This document shows, in pieces, positions 10,712 to 22,787 of a DNA stretch of 64,000 nucleotides. Made by a program: the position numbers and the translations under genes. Source of the DNA: Tenrec ecaudatus (Eukaryota > Chordata > Mammalia > Afrosoricida > Tenrecidae). Under the pieces are notes generated by a model that saw only the letters and a list, made by a program, of their open reading frames with translations, had not been told where the DNA came from and ran no database searches. Positions within the stretch are counted from its first letter, which is position 1; each line of letters starts with the position of its first letter. The DNA lies in the NCBI RefSeq assembly GCF_050624435.1, contig NC_134535.1, positions 73,280,494-73,344,493 on the forward strand. Reading direction: 5' to 3'.

Positions 10712-10904
10712 CTGGATGGAGATCATATTTAATTATATCCCCAGCACTTAGAAGTTACACATCTTATATATAATTACTGAGTAATTGATTAGTAATCAAT
10801 AAGTCAACAGTAGCCAATTGTCAGTATGAAGAGATGTTTCCCATGATCTGAGAGGACTTAGATCAGATCCTGGATATCAGGGACAACCTGCCCCAAGATT
10901 GCAT

Positions 10905-10962
10905 ATATGTATGAGTCAGAATGGACTTAATGGTAATGAGTTCCAACTATTTAATTAAAAAA
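10905..10962 (+). mobile_element. AfroSINE tail remnant
   Basis: TATGAGTCAGAATGGACTTA then ATGGTAATGAGTT is the conserved AfroSINE 3' part only. Confidence 0.55.
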
Positions 10963-10984
10963 ATTAAAAGTTAGAAAATCTCTT

Positions 10985-11246
10985 AGACTATGTTTGGTAG
11001 ATAAGACCAGGATGCAAATTCTGGAAAATTATTAAACATTTACCGACCCTGTAGCCAAGCAATTTTACTCTTAGATTTGTACTATAAGAAATGAACACAG
11101 GCATCCACTTAAAGATTTGTAAATGAGTATTCATAGCACTTTTATTTGTAGAAGCCAAAAGCTTGAACCACTCAAGCATCCATCAACAGGTAAATGGATT
11201 AACAAATTGTAGCATAGTCATATAATGGCATATTAATATTACTCGG
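10985..11246 (+). mobile_element. Old L1 (L1M-type), left part
   Basis: Old L1 ORF2-end phrases: ATCCATCAACAGGTAAATGG and CATATAATGGCATATTAATA. It is split by the LTR at 11247-12358 and resumes at 12359. Confidence 0.7.
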
Positions 11247-12358
11247 TGTGTTAGTCCAGGTAGACTAGAGAAACATATTCATAGACACTTGTGATAGGTA
11301 GGTTTATTATGCCAACCTGTCCAATGAACACATGTGGCACAAGGCACTTTAATTGAAGGGTGGAGAGATAAATGGCTCAGCAAGCCTCACCTTTCTTGTC
11401 TCTTGCTCTTTGATAATTGGACCAGTGTGCAGCTGCCTTAGTTGGTTCTCTGCCAAAACTTGCAAGCTACATTACCTGTGGGACATCCAACCCGTGGACT
11501 GTGTTGCTGTAGTTTGAGATTCCTTCAAGACCTACTTTGCCACGCTACTGGTGTATACATCGATTGAGCTGGGGACTGTTGGACCCTGTCATCTGGCTGA
11601 CTGTTGATGGTGACCTGACTTGCTGTTTGCTGCCTGTGGCTGGATTGCCTTAATTGCTCTACAGAGGACTCAGCTGTCTGCTTCCTTTTCTTGTACTCGG
11701 GCCCTTATGACTTGATGGACTGCCAGTGTATTAGCTGTTCCATGGAAGTAAGTTGCACTGAACCATTGGCACTGCTCTATAGACTAATTAGCTGTTTATT
11801 TCTTATGTTGTAGCTATCTATCTATATACACATATAAAATCCTAAGTGTTCTGGTCTTGTTTCTCTAGAGAACCTTGTCTAACATAACACTCATATGTAT
11901 ATAAGAAAGACCTTTATATACAAGAGCAATTGAATATTGAGAAAACATCCCAGCCCGGTCCAGATCAAGTCCATAAGTCCAATATTATCCCATATGCCCA
12001 ATACGAATCTCTAAATTTCTCTTCAGACTTACAAAACACATGTAATGATGCCAAATGCAAGAAGATCACAGACCATTGGGTGGAAAGTCTTGTGGATCCA
12101 GTGGTGGTGTAACTTCTCAGCACTGGCGGCGGTCTCCATGTGGCTCCTCCAGCTCCCATGGCTCTGGCTGCATCAGCATAGTTTCATCAGGCTCTTTGAT
12201 AGTGTCTCACAGGGAGTGAGTGTGCCCCGCCTCCAGTAAGCTATTTTTCTCCTTATCACCTCCAAATGAGGTCCTCCAGCTGCAACCTGATTGGCAGACT
12301 AAACTCCACCCCTTCACTCTTAAGTCTCATAGTGACAACAGATTATGTTACTACCACA
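11247..12358 (-). mobile_element. ERVL-type solo LTR, split by a second LTR
   Basis: The terminus TGTGTTAGTCCAGGTAGACT on the plus strand and CTACCACA at 12351-12358 give TGTGGTAG...ends on the minus strand. Flanking CTCGG (11242-11246) and CTCAG (12359-12363) are a one-mismatch 5-bp duplication. It closely resembles the LTR at 52556-53098. Internal retroviral genes are absent. An LTR in the opposite orientation occupies 11290-11886. Confidence 0.65.
11290..11886 (+). mobile_element. ERVL-type (MLT2-like) solo LTR inside another LTR
   Basis: Starts TGTGATAGGTAGGTTTATTA and ends in TTTCTCTAGAGAACC then CTAACATA, the end type of MLT2-like LTRs. ACACT is present on both sides (11285-11289 and 11887-11891), a perfect 5-bp target-site duplication. 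Similar in start and end to the LTR at 61922-62442. Confidence 0.65.
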
Positions 12359-12640
12359 CTCAGTAATTAAAAGTACTCACTACTAATATATGCAACAGCA
12401 TGAAAGAATCTCAAAACCGTATAGTGACTGAAAGTAAGCAGGCACCAGAAGGTAAGTAGCATAGTATTCCATTTAAGTGAAATTGAAGAAAAATCTAAGC
12501 CTACCTACATTGGTTGTCTTGCATGGAAGGAATTGACTAGAGAGCACACAGAGCTTTCAAGGATGGTGAAAATATTTTGTATGCCTACATGGATAAGGAT
12601 AACACGGGTGGATGAATATATTTTTCAAAAACCACTGAGT
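12359..12640 (+). mobile_element. Old L1, right part
   Basis: CTACTAATATATGCAACAGC then GAAAGAATCTCAAAACC continue the L1 phrase broken at 11246. Confidence 0.65.
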
Positions 12641-13400
12641 ACTTAAGATCTGTGCATTTCCCAGAGTATAAAGTATTCCTCAACAAAGACCAAGTTTGAG
12701 GTTAACTTTTGTAAGAACGATACACTTCAAAAAGTACTGCGTTGAGCATTTTTCCTTGGGAAAAACTTACCTTAAATAAGTTCTATTTGAGACATCACCT
12801 CATCGGAGAGAAAGTACAGCATTTATAAACCCTGTTAAAAGTGACAAACTGTCAGTATATTGAGGAATCAAGGAGGGATGAAAGCATTGCGCAAAGGCCT
12901 TCATTAAAAGTTCCCCTTTGCTTGCCTGTCATAACAGATCCTAAATCAATTCTCTGACTGTGGATTGCCTATTATAATATTGCCTATTATTTTTAGCCTC
13001 TTATTTTTATCAAAGTAGAGAAAAATATTTTAACTCAAGGAGGGAATCGGAGAAATGTGATTGCAGACGGCGATGAACAGAGGCATGTTATGAAGAAGCT
13101 GGAGTAATTGTGCTTTGAGATCTATGAATTAAGAGCTATACAGCATGTGCCAGGTTGCTCAGTAAGAAAATGTTTTCATTTTCAACAGTCTGTATGAAGA
13201 CTTCAGTTGGCATCAGCAGTCAATTCCTTTATCTACAATCGATATCTTATATCTGCTCATAAGACTCAAATCAATATTTCTCAGCCTACCATGTCTATAG
13301 CCCCACCTCCGTAAGTGTTGTAGATTCAGAAATGCCTTTATTTGTGCACACACAGTTACTGTCCACCCATGTATGGGTTTTGAAATCATATTCCAACTTT
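12641..13400. other. No gene or recognisable repeat
   Basis: Apparently single-copy, AT-rich sequence. No open frame of interest on either strand. Confidence 0.4.
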
Positions 13401-13404
13401 TCCT

Positions 13405-13530
13405 ACTTACTAGCTCCGGGGCCTTGAGACAGTTACTTAGTCCCTCAATCTCATTCTACATCTGTGAACTGGGATAATAAGTGCATGTACCTCATGGCTA
13501 TTAATAGGTTTAATTGGGTTATAGATATTT
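13405..13530 (+). mobile_element. MIR SINE fragment
   Basis: CCTTGAGACAGTTACTTAGT, CTCAATCTCATTCTACATCTG and GGGATAATAAGTGCATGTACC follow the MIR order 'cttgggcaagttacttaacc', 'cctcagtttcctcatctg', 'gggataataatagtacctacc'. Confidence 0.75.
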
Positions 13531-13549
13531 AACATAGGACTATTCATAA

Positions 13550-13770
13550 AACCAAACTCCCTGCCATCAAGCCAATGCTGACTCATAGCAACCCAATAGG
13601 GTGGGGGGTAGGGTAGAACTGCCCCTGTATCCATGTTTCTGAGACTGTGAGTCTTTACTGGAGCAGAAAGTCCCATCGTTCTCCTGCAGGGTAGCTGGTG
13701 GTTTCACACTGCTGACCTTGAAGGTAGCAGCCCAGCTGGTAACTTCCAGGACTATGCTGCCAGGAACCAG
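13550..13770 (-). mobile_element. AfroSINE, reverse orientation, near full length
   Basis: AAACTCCCTGCCATCAAGCC and GACTCATAGCAACCCAATAG are the reversed tail. AGCTGGTGGTTTCACACTGC covers the reversed B box, and the head ends with GCTGCCAGGAACC. Confidence 0.8.
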
Positions 13771-14214
13771 CTTATAATAAATCTCAGTACATACTAGAAG
13801 AAAAGCAACCATACAGTAGAGCATCAGAGACAGAAGAGACCTTAAACATGATCATGCTTTAAATGAGTATAGTAATGTTTAGAGAGGGAAATTGACTTTT
13901 GAAAATCACACAGACCTTTGATGTCAGGGCTGGAGGGGTGAAATAAAATTGCTTGGTATGGTTCTTCTATCCATAGTCTTTCCAATTCCCAACAAATGAA
14001 TACGTGGGAACATCAGAGTAAAGTGCAGACGATGCTAACTTAGGAATTGGTCAGTTTGTCATTCCACTGGGTATAAAGTGAGCTATCGCAGAAGCAAAAA
14101 TAGAGAATCCATGAGCCGCAGAAAGAGCCATGCTTGACCAGGGTCCCCGCATGGAGATGTGGTGGCAACAGAGAACATTAAACAGCTGTGAGCTTCCAGG
14201 GCAGGGAATGAATA
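13771..14214. other. No gene; possible further MIR-like traces
   Basis: GTTTAGAGAGGGAAATTGACTT near 13880 recalls MIR, but the match is weak. Otherwise nothing recognised. Confidence 0.35.
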
Positions 14215-14640
14215 AAGCCAAGTGCCGGGTGTTGAGCTGCTAATTGGAAGGTCAGCAGTTTGAAACCATGTGGGAGAAAGACCAGGCCTTCTACTCCTGC
14301 AAAGATGTACAGTCTCAGAAACCCAACACACCAATCTCGTTGCTATTGAATTAACACTGGATCATAGGAAGCCTGCAGGACAAGGTAGCACTGCGCCCTG
14401 GGAGTAACTGAGACTGTAACTGTTTGCAGCAGTAGAAAGCCCCATCTCTCTCCCTGAGAGGTGTTGGTGGTCTTGAACTGCTGACCAATGTGGATCACAA
14501 CCCAATGTATAACCACTATGCCACCAGGGATCCTCCCAGAGGGGCAGTTATAAATGCCCACTATGGTTGCTATGAGTCAGGATTGACTTTATGGCGATGA
14601 GTTTGGTTTGTTGTGTGTTTGTTTGTTTGTTTAAAGGGGA
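14215..14640 (+). mobile_element. AfroSINE (+) split by a second AfroSINE
   Basis: The plus-strand copy shows GTTGAGCTGCTAATTGGAAG then GTCAGCAGTTTGAAACCATG (B-box region) at 14230-14275. It breaks near 14320 and resumes near 14540 with GAGGGGCAGTTATAAATGCC and the tail TATGAGTCAGGATTGACTTT. Confidence 0.75.
14320..14539 (-). mobile_element. AfroSINE (-) inserted within an AfroSINE
   Basis: Reverse-orientation copy lying between the two halves of the plus-strand SINE: a degenerate reversed tail from about 14320, TGGTGGTCTTGAACTGCTGA (reversed B box) near 14466, and ATAACCACTATGCCACCAGG (reversed head) near 14510. Confidence 0.75.
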
Positions 14641-14689
14641 GCCTTGTAACACTTGCCTGAGCAGAGCAGAAGTCAAGGGTTGGAATGGC

Positions 14690-15010
14690 TGAGAGACTAA
14701 GGACCAGAGAAAAACCTGCGTGGCTAAGAGGCACTGCTGTGGACAAAAAGACAGGATCCTTATCCTGCTTTCTGATCCTGACTTGAGGCAACCTGGTAAC
14801 TAACAGCATAAATTCCCATAGGCGTGAGTATTGCCTGAGTTCTGTGTGTCCATTGCATGGAACATCGAGTGCAGCAGAGAAAGAGGGATGGTTGGTGTCA
14901 GAATAAGGCAAAGAAGGGTGGCTGGCAGTTTCGGTGATTCCTGCTGTACTCCCCCTCCACAAAAATGGTGCAGAGTTCAGATTCTGGCCTGTTTTCTGCA
15001 CTTCGTAAAG
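14690..15010 (+). mobile_element. Old LTR-like repeat, related to 59250-59800
   Basis: CTGATCCTGACTTGAGGCAACC, GTATTGCCTGAGTTCTGTGTG and GGTGTCAGAATAAGGCAAAG have close counterparts, in the same order, at 59309, 59590 and 59677. Two diverged copies of one repeat; the arrangement suggests an ERV LTR, but I cannot name it. Confidence 0.5.
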
Positions 15011-15464
15011 CCATCTAATCTTGCACTCGCCTCTTTGATATCTCCTTCCAACGCGTTTACACATTTCTTTTTCCTGACCCCTTCCAAAGGCAATATGGGT
15101 AAGACCAGCCTTTCAAAGACAGCATGCAGGGTGCTCACCAGCATGGCAAAAGACATTCAGATTCAAGCACATATGAACAGCTAATATCTTCTGGTCTCAG
15201 AGGGTGGGGGTAGCATTCAGCATCACTTCCTCTGCTGGCGAGTTAATGAATCAGCCAACTGGGCTACTTAAAATGTTCCAACAATACTTCCCACTATTGA
15301 TAGGCCTAGAAATATAGATATTAGACCCCAGTGGGAAATGATGAGAAACTGAATCTGGAATATTCTACCAACAAATGTAGTAATCTTACTGTTCTCACTA
15401 ACATGATTTATTGTATGATGTTTTATTGTTTGGTAAAGGTTTTTTTTATTTTGTTATCAAGCTC
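15011..15464. other. No gene or recognisable repeat
   Basis: No supported coding region or repeat. Confidence 0.35.
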
Positions 15465-17262
15465 TTTGGCTGAAGCACATGGAAGAAATGATGAAAGAAC
15501 TGAATAGAAAACTTCAAAAAGCAGCTGAGGAAGACAAAGTAAAGTAGAATCATCTGCGTGTGCCAGACCTGGGACTAGAAACCAAAGGGAAGATCATGCT
15601 CAGCATATATATATGAACGAACGGAAGAAAAATTCAAGCCTCAAGTTCCAATATTGAATGCTTCCAGGGGCAAAATATTGAACAATGCAGGAAGTTTCAG
15701 AAAAGGATGCTAAGAACCCACAGAGTCACTTCACTGTACCAAAAAGGACTAGTTGATATTTAACCATTTGGAGAGGTAGCAGAATTCCAAACTGCACTGA
15801 GACTTTAGCAAAAAACAGGCTCCAGGAATTGATGGAATAGCAGGAGAAATGTTTCAACAAGTGACAAAGCATTGAAAGCACTCACTTACCTATGCCAAGA
15901 AATTTGGGAGACTGCTATATGCCCATGCAACGGATTGAAAGTGGTCTGCATTTTGATTGTTGGGTCATTCTGCTGGGTCACCAAAGCAAGGCAGAATTAG
16001 AGAACAATGCCATTGATATCACATGCAAATGAAATTTTGCTGAAGATAATTCAACAACAGGTGGCGTGGTACATTGACATAAATTCAGGTTGAATTCCGA
16101 AGAGGACATCGAACAAGGGGCATCATTGCTGATATGAAATGGACCATGGCTGAAAGCCGAGAATACCAGAAAGATGTTTACTTGTGTTTTATTAACTATA
16201 CAAAAGCATTTGAATCTGTGGATCATAACACAGTATTGATAGCATGTAGAGTAGTAGGAACTCCAGAACAAACCATTGAGTTCACGAGGAACCTGTACAT
16301 GGAACAAGAGGCAGTCATTCAAACAGAACATAATTAAATGGTTTAAAATCAGGAAAGGTGTGCATCAGGGTTGTATCTTCTCATAATACTTACTCAGTTT
16401 GTTTACTGAGCAACTAATCTGAGAAGGTAGACTACAGTGAAGAAGAGTTCAGCACCAAGATTGGAGGAAGGCTTATTAATGACACAACTTTGCTTGCTGA
16501 AGATGAGGAAGACTTGAAGCACTTGTTGATGAAGATCAAAGAATACAACCTTCAGTATAGATTACAACTCAAAGAAAATACATATCCTCACAGCAAAATA
16601 CTACCAAATGGTAGCATTGTGTTGAATGGAGGAAAAATTGAAGTTGTCAATGATTTAGTCTTGCTTGGCTCTACAAGCAACACTCATGGAAGCAGCAGTT
16701 AAGAAATTAAAGGACACATTGCATTGGGTAAATCTGCTGCCCAAGATTTCTTTAAAGAGTCAAAGAGAAGGGATCTCACTTTGAGAGCCAAGGTGACCTG
16801 GCCCCAGACATGGTATTCTCAATTGCTTCATATGCATGCAAAAGTTGGACATTGAATAAGGAAGGCCGGAAAAGAATCCATGCTTTTAAATTGTGGTGCT
16901 AGTGACGAATATTGCTAGAACACGGACTGCCAAAAGAACAAACAAACCAGTCTTGGAAGAAGTACAGCCAGAATAATGCCCCTTAGAAGTGAGGATGGCA
17001 AGATTTCATCTCAGGTACTTTGGAGATGTTGTCAGGAGAGAGCAGTCTCTGGAAAATGACATCATGCTTGTTAAAATAGAAGGGAAGCAAAAAAAAAAAA
17101 AAAGAGGAAGATCATCAAGGAGCTGGATTGGCACAGTGGCTCAACAATGGGCTCCAACATAACAATTGTTAGAATAACACAGGACTGAGCAGTGTTTCAG
17201 TCTGTTGTACACAGAGTCACTATGAGTTAGAACTGACTTGATGGCACCTAACAACATTAATA
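15465..17262 (+). mobile_element. RTE/BovB-like LINE, dead reverse-transcriptase region and 3' tail
   Basis: RTE-type LINEs encode one protein with an endonuclease and a reverse transcriptase. A linker (GAAGAAATGATGAAAGAACTG near 15482) leads to a reverse-transcriptase part. The frame at 16134-16334 contains FINYTKAFESVDHN, the finger/palm motif of the family (usually Y-x-KAFD-x-VDH). At 16490-16702 an AEDEEDLKHLLMKIKEY segment follows. The catalytic F/YADD box appears as LINDTT, so the active site is lost. Stops and frame changes separate the pieces. The 3' part (TGGACATTGAATAAGGAAGG near 16845, then TATGAGTTAGAACTGACTTG) equals the AfroSINE tail. Same family as the copies at 22620, 31870, 36128, 40540, 48975 and 56110. 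Confidence 0.85.
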
Positions 17263-17319
17263 CAAGATTAAGAACTGAATTTTCATTTCTCAATAGTTTT
17301 TGTTAAGCTTTCCCTTCCA

Positions 17320-18792
17320 ACCAATAGAGAGGTCTGAGGGGCGGGCCCCAATCCCAATTACGTGGACAGCCCCTCCTCCCCGCAGAAGAATTCCCTTCAG
17401 AGGACAGCACTGAAGCTCAGGGAGAGGGGCATGTCTGATCAGATCACACAGAAGGAAATTAAGGAAGAAGAAAAGAGACTGGAACACATCCTGGCCCACC
17501 AAAGCCTGAGGATGATATTCCCTCTTAGAGCAGCCAAAGCACAGAGAGGACCATAGGACCAGTCCCACTACAAGACACAACGTCCCTCACTGACCATAGA
17601 ACTACAGGGGACAACACTAAAGACAGTGCAGGAATTTCACCTGATCTAAACCCACCACACTGAGACGAAACACAGGGTGTGCAACAGAACAGCAAGATAA
17701 ACAGAGTAATGAAGTCCCCATGGAATGCCAAAAATAGACTTTGATGCCAGGACCTGGCACCCTATCAGACTTGACCGGAAAACACTCCTAAAGATCAACA
17801 AACAGATCTTGAACTATTTACAGACTTTTCCTTTTTGTTATTGTTTGGTTTTTCTTGCTGTTGTTGTTTTGTTTTGTTGCTTTGTTTTGCTCTGCCTTGT
17901 TTGTTGTGCATATTATTATCTCTACAAGTCATTCTAAGGATAAACAATCTGGAGGAGAAACATAGGACCGACGATTCTGGGGGGGGACATGGGAGAAGGG
18001 GATGGGGGGGAAGGGAAGTGGGTGTTAACAAACCCAGGGAAAAGGGAACAACAAGTGATCCAAAATTGATGGCGAGGAGGATGTAGGAGGACTGGTAGGG
18101 TTTGATCAAGGGCAATGTAACCAAGAGTAATTACTGAAACCCAATGAAGGCTGAACATGATAGTGGGACAAAAGGAAAGTAAAAGAAAATAGAGGAAATG
18201 AGTAGGAGGCAAAAGGCATTTATAGAGGTCTAAATACAGGCATGTACATATGTAAATGTATTTATATATGATGATGGGGAAATAGATCTATGTGTATATA
18301 TTTATAGGTTTAGTATTAAGGCAGCAGATGGACCATGGGTTTATATTCAAGTACACCCTCAATGCAAGAACACTTTGTTCTGTTAACCTGGCTTTCCATT
18401 AGGCTCACCTTCCCTACACGATCGTCAAAGACAAAGTGAGTGCATAAGCAAATATGAAGAAAGCTGATGGTGCCTGGCTATCAAAAGATAGAGCATCTAG
18501 GGTCTTCAAGGCTTAAAGGTAAACAACTGGCCATCTAGCTCAGAAGCAACAAAGCCCACATGAAAGAAGCATACCAGCCTGTGTGATCACAAGGTGTCAA
18601 TAGGATCAGGTATCAGGCATCAAAGAGCAAAAAAATCATACCATTGTAAATGAGGGGGAGTGCAGACTGGAGACCCAAAGCCCATCTGTAGGCAACTGGA
18701 CACCCCCTTACAGAAGGGTGACAGAGAGGAGACAAGCCAGTCAGGGTGCAGTATAGCAATGATGAAACATACAACTTTCCTCTAGTTTTGTA

Positions 18793-18823
<31 letters not shown>

Positions 18824-19302
18824 TACACAATCATGATCCCAATTCTACCTTACAAATCTGACTAGACCCTATCATGTACACTGGTACAGATAAGCGCTGG
18901 AAACACAGGGAGTCCAGGACAGATGAACCCCTCAGGACCAATAATGACAGTAGTGATACAAGGAGGATAAGGGGAAGGTGGGGAAGAAAGGAGGAACCGA
19001 TCACAATGATCTACATATAATCCCTCCCTGGGGAATGAACAACAGAGAAATGCATGAAGGGAGACATCAGAGAGTGTAAGACATGAAAAAATAATAATAA
19101 TTTATAAATTATCAAGGTTTTTGTGAGGGAGGGAGGGTGGGGGGGAAGGAAGAAAATGCAGAGTTGATACCAAGGGCTCAAGTAGAAAGTTTTTTGAGAA
19201 TGATGATGACAACAAATGTACAAATGCTCTTGACACAATGGATGGATGTATGGATTGTGGTAAGAGTTGTTCAAGCCCCCTATAAAATGATTTTTTAAAA
19301 GA
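17320..19302 (+). mobile_element. L1 3'-UTR copy, about 2 kb, with 11-bp target-site duplication
   Basis: Flanked by TTTCCCTTCCA at 17309-17319 and 19303-19313. Same architecture as 7140-9194, ending CCCCTATAAAATGATTTTTT plus As. A (CA)n run lies near 18800-18822. Open frames within it are UTR sequence, not genes. Confidence 0.85.
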
Positions 19303-19469
19303 TTTCCCTTCCACCATGATGTTAAACTGTCCACATGAAATATATTTTTTCATATTTCCAACATATATAAAGATATTACTGACCACATAAAAAACAAAAT
19401 ACAAATCTCTGGAGAAGCATTGGTATCTGTTGCAAAAGTTAGTTATTGTAGGACAACTGTTGCCCAAAG

Positions 19470-19610
19470 ATTAAAGGTAGCCTGGTGGTGATGGTGGGTA
19501 ACCACTGAACTGCTAACCTCAAGGTAAGCAGTTCAGACCTACCAGCCCCCTCTTTGAGATCACATTTTGGAAACACTAAATATGGGATTCAACTTGATGG
19601 CAGTGAGTAG
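19470..19610 (+). mobile_element. AfroSINE, shortened
   Basis: Head GTAGCCTGGTGGTGATGGTG, body CTGCTAACCTCAAGGTAAGC, tail ATTCAACTTGATGGCAGTGAG. The middle is partly missing. Confidence 0.7.
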
Positions 19611-19889
19611 TGGCCTAAGATAATTATTTAACCATTTTAAGTCTCAGAAGATGTATTTACATATCACTCTGTAAGATATAATATTTATTTAAATCAATTA
19701 ATTATTCCTCTCAAAGAATTTTACTTATTTTTTCACTCCAGATCTTCCTGTGAATGTACCAAAAGTAAAATGAAAGCTGTTATGAATTTATTCCAATAGC
19801 CAAAAACAGAAGTTTGGTTTTTTTGCATTTTTACAGAAAACATAATTTTACAGAATAAGTATTAAATTGGATAGAAAGAAATAGGAACA

Positions 19890-20505
19890 CTTGTCCTTTG
19901 CCTGGAGCTTCTAAAATACACAAACATGTGGAAAATAGTTCGGTGGTTTCTCAAAAAGTGAAACTTAATTGTCCTGTGATCCAGCAACTCTGCTCCTAGG
20001 TACATTACTAAAAAACTTGAAAGCCAAAATGCAAACATATTTGTATACAACTGTTTACTGCAGCACTATTCACGGTGGCTAAAAAGCAGAAATGGCCTAA
20101 ATCTGTGTCAGCCATCAACAGATGAATATGTTAATAAAAGGTGGTAGATATTTGCAATAAAATATCATGCGGCTAAGAGAAATGAAGTCCTGATACATGC
20201 TACAAATGGATGAACCTTGAAAACATTTGTGCTGAGAACAATAAGGCAATCATAAAAAATAAATATTATCTGATCCCATTCGCACGAAATGTCCACAATA
20301 AGCAAGAATATAAAGGCCAATATTTATCAGAAAGGAAAGGAAGATTCAAGGCTTAGAAGAAACTGAGCTTCTGCTAAGGGTGATGGTATAATTTGGGATT
20401 AGATAAAAGTGATACTGAGCACGAAGCATATATTACTGAAGATTGTTGCAATGTTAAATGTTTTCTTACATATGGATCACCGTAAAATAAAATACTTTGA
20501 CATTT
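19890..20505 (+). mobile_element. Old L1 (L1M-type) ORF2 end and 3' UTR
   Basis: Old L1 phrases in order: GTGGAAAATAGTTCGGTGG, CCAGCAACTCTGCTCCTAGG, GCCATCAACAGATGAATATG, GAAGTCCTGATACATGCTAC and ATGGATGAACCTTGAAAAC. Too decayed to code. Confidence 0.75.
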
Positions 20506-21885
20506 TTAATTGTCGGTGTTGTATCAGTCACCAATGACCATTGTGACATTGATGTAACACTGAGAATTAAAAATTTATAGAAAACAGAAAACATTGTGTC
20601 ACTGATATAAAATAGAAAATATGTAATTACAGAAATAGTTTTATTTCTACCTAAATCATGTAAAAGTTCAGCATCGGGGAAAATGTTTTTATGGTAAAAA
20701 CAAGTTTTGGAGTCCATGTCTTGATCAAAAACATTATTCTGAGTGAGTGAAGAAACACATGGAGAGAACAGCTGAAAAGAAAGCCTGATTAAAATATATG
20801 TGTCCCAATCCTGCTGTGGCAATGGCTGTGCGGAGAAGCCCATTAACTTTCCTCACTAAGTGGTAAGTGACAAATAAACCGGGCATATGGGTGTAATGTA
20901 GGGAGCAGAAATCCAGCCTGCATCCAAAGAGGCTGCAGTGTTCTACCAATAAAAGTAGAACTGCAGTTATCCATTTTACCATTTAGTTGTATTTATGCTG
21001 CAATTGAACCTCAACATCTTAAATAACATTGAAGCAAAATACAAAAGAATGAATGCAGAAGTTGATACCTTCTCATTGATCCCCAAAACCAATCAAATTT
21101 TAGTGAAATATGAGCTTTTCAGCCCTACTCTGTAGTTCAACCCAAACTGACCTACAATGATTACAATAACGAGCACTTCAAATTTCAGCATCGTTTTGTT
21201 CAAAATTGGGCAGAAGTCTTTAATCAAATTACTCAATGAATGGCATGCAAAAAGCCCTTAACCTTTAAAGCTTTTAGTGAGTTACAGTTATTAAAACATA
21301 GATTGAAAGGTATCCCTATACAATCAAGGGAAGAATACAATGAATTAAGCAAAGAAAGTTCAACAATGGTTTGATTCTGATATATCTCAATCCATGAATA
21401 AAATATTTGGGTATAGTAGTTATTTAATTGGATAAGCATATTCAGCATTAAAATGGAATAAAATTGGGAAGGCCTTTGATTTGCAGCACCTAAGTATGAT
21501 GAAGCATTCAAAAGAAACAAATAAAAACCCTATTCATGAATTTTGTCTTGGAAAACGTTGAAAGAAAACACAAAGACAACACCTGCAGAAATAGTTAGAC
21601 ATCTCAACATAAACGTAATATTAAAACTAAGAAAGGTGGGGGAGGCTTCTCTGAGCTTACGAGTACCTCTGCCTCTCCAGGGGGAATATTATGCTGTATA
21701 AGAAGGGTCCATAGAAGGTTTCAGCAGTAGTGAATTTGCTAAATATAAATGTAACTTTGAATATAAAATGTAAATTTGCTAAATATAAAATGTATCTTTG
21801 TAAACTATAAGTGAGTTTATTAGAACATTAGAAACAACAGCTAGGTTGAAAAATTGTATTCCTTAGGACACTACCAAAAATGCAA
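20506..21885. other. No gene; AT-rich, no repeat assigned
   Basis: Long AT-rich tract. Some parts (21000-21540) look like decayed LINE sequence in base composition, but I cannot match them. Confidence 0.35.
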
Positions 21886-22085
21886 CACCAAACTCGCTGC
21901 CATGGAATCAATGCCAACTCATAGTGACCATAAAGGACAGGGTTGTAGAACTACTGCTTGGAATGTTAGAGACTAACTGGTGACCAGAGTAGACAGCTGA
22001 TCTTTCTCCCTCAGAGCAGCTAGTGGTTTCCCACTGCCAACAATGAGGCTCTCAGCCCTACATGTGACCACCTTACCACCAGATT
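21886..22085 (-). mobile_element. AfroSINE, reverse orientation, near full length
   Basis: CCAAACTCGCTGCCATGGAA and CCAACTCATAGTGACCATAA (reversed tail), CTAGTGGTTTCCCACTGCCA (reversed body), GACCACCTTACCACCAG (reversed head). Confidence 0.8.
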
Positions 22086-22149
22086 AGAGATAACACAGCT
22101 AATAATTACTCTGTTCATGTTTTGTTCTGTGTTCAGATAATAAATATCA

Positions 22150-22575
22150 ATAAATTGGGGGTGGGGGTGCGGGAAGGGCTGGGGTTGTGGTTCCGGGGTA
22201 CAATTCGCACTTTCCATGAAAAAGATCTGTGTTCAAGTCCAGCCAATGTACCTCCTGGGCAGTCACCAGCCATCTGTCAGCTGTAGGTTATTACGCTGCT
22301 GAACAGGTTTCCATGGACAGACTCGAAACAAAGGTCTCAGGACTGACTTCCAGTGAAAGCCTGATGGATCACAGTGGTCTTATGGATTCACAACTGACAA
22401 TGGGGTTCAGCGTTGGCTTCCTAGCCATCGGGTCAGGGGCTGGAGCCCATCTGCTGCTCCTCGGGGAAAAGATGAGGATTTATAGCTTGAGAAATCCAAA
22501 GAAACAGTTCTACTCTGTCCTAGGGGGTTGCAGTGAGCTGGAATCAACTCAATACCTGTAGGTTTGGGTTTTTTG
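22150..22575 (+). mobile_element. Composite SINE: tRNA-like head, RTE-related middle and AfroSINE tail
   Basis: Unlike the ordinary AfroSINE copies. The head (TTCCGGGGTACAATTCGCAC ... GTGTTCAAGTCCAGCCAATG) has an A-box and B-box-like region of a tRNA gene. The middle, from about 22250, contains GCTGAACAGGTTTCCATGG, a phrase of the RTE 5' region. The tail TCTGTCCTAGGGGGTTGCAG ends as AfroSINE/RTE. It is probably the longer Afrotherian SINE subfamily; I cannot give its formal name. Confidence 0.6.
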
Positions 22576-22721
22576 GTCTGGTATCTCACTATTTTCACTT
22601 CTCATCTTCTGGGCAGCATATGAAACAAAACCGAACCCATCACATGCAGTTGATTCTGGCTCCTAGCAACCCTAGACAGCGATTCCAAGACTAAAGCTTT
22701 CGCATGTATATGAGGTGATTA

Positions 22722-22787
22722 AAAATATGTATGGATTGTGGTAAGAGTTGTATGAGCCACCAACAAAATGATTTTTTTTTAATAGCA
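22722..22787 (+). mobile_element. L1 3' tip, about 65 bp
   Basis: GTATGGATTGTGGTAAGAGT, then GAGCCACCAACAAAATGATT and a T/A-rich tail: only the last ~60 bases of the common L1 3' UTR. Confidence 0.7.

Noticed and set aside
7140-19302. A separate non-autonomous ~2-kb element, suggested by two similar-length copies (7140-9194 and 17320-19302)
   Set aside because: Their left ends differ by roughly 50 bases relative to the common sequence, and 25430-28007 continues into ORF2. Ordinary 5' truncation explains them.
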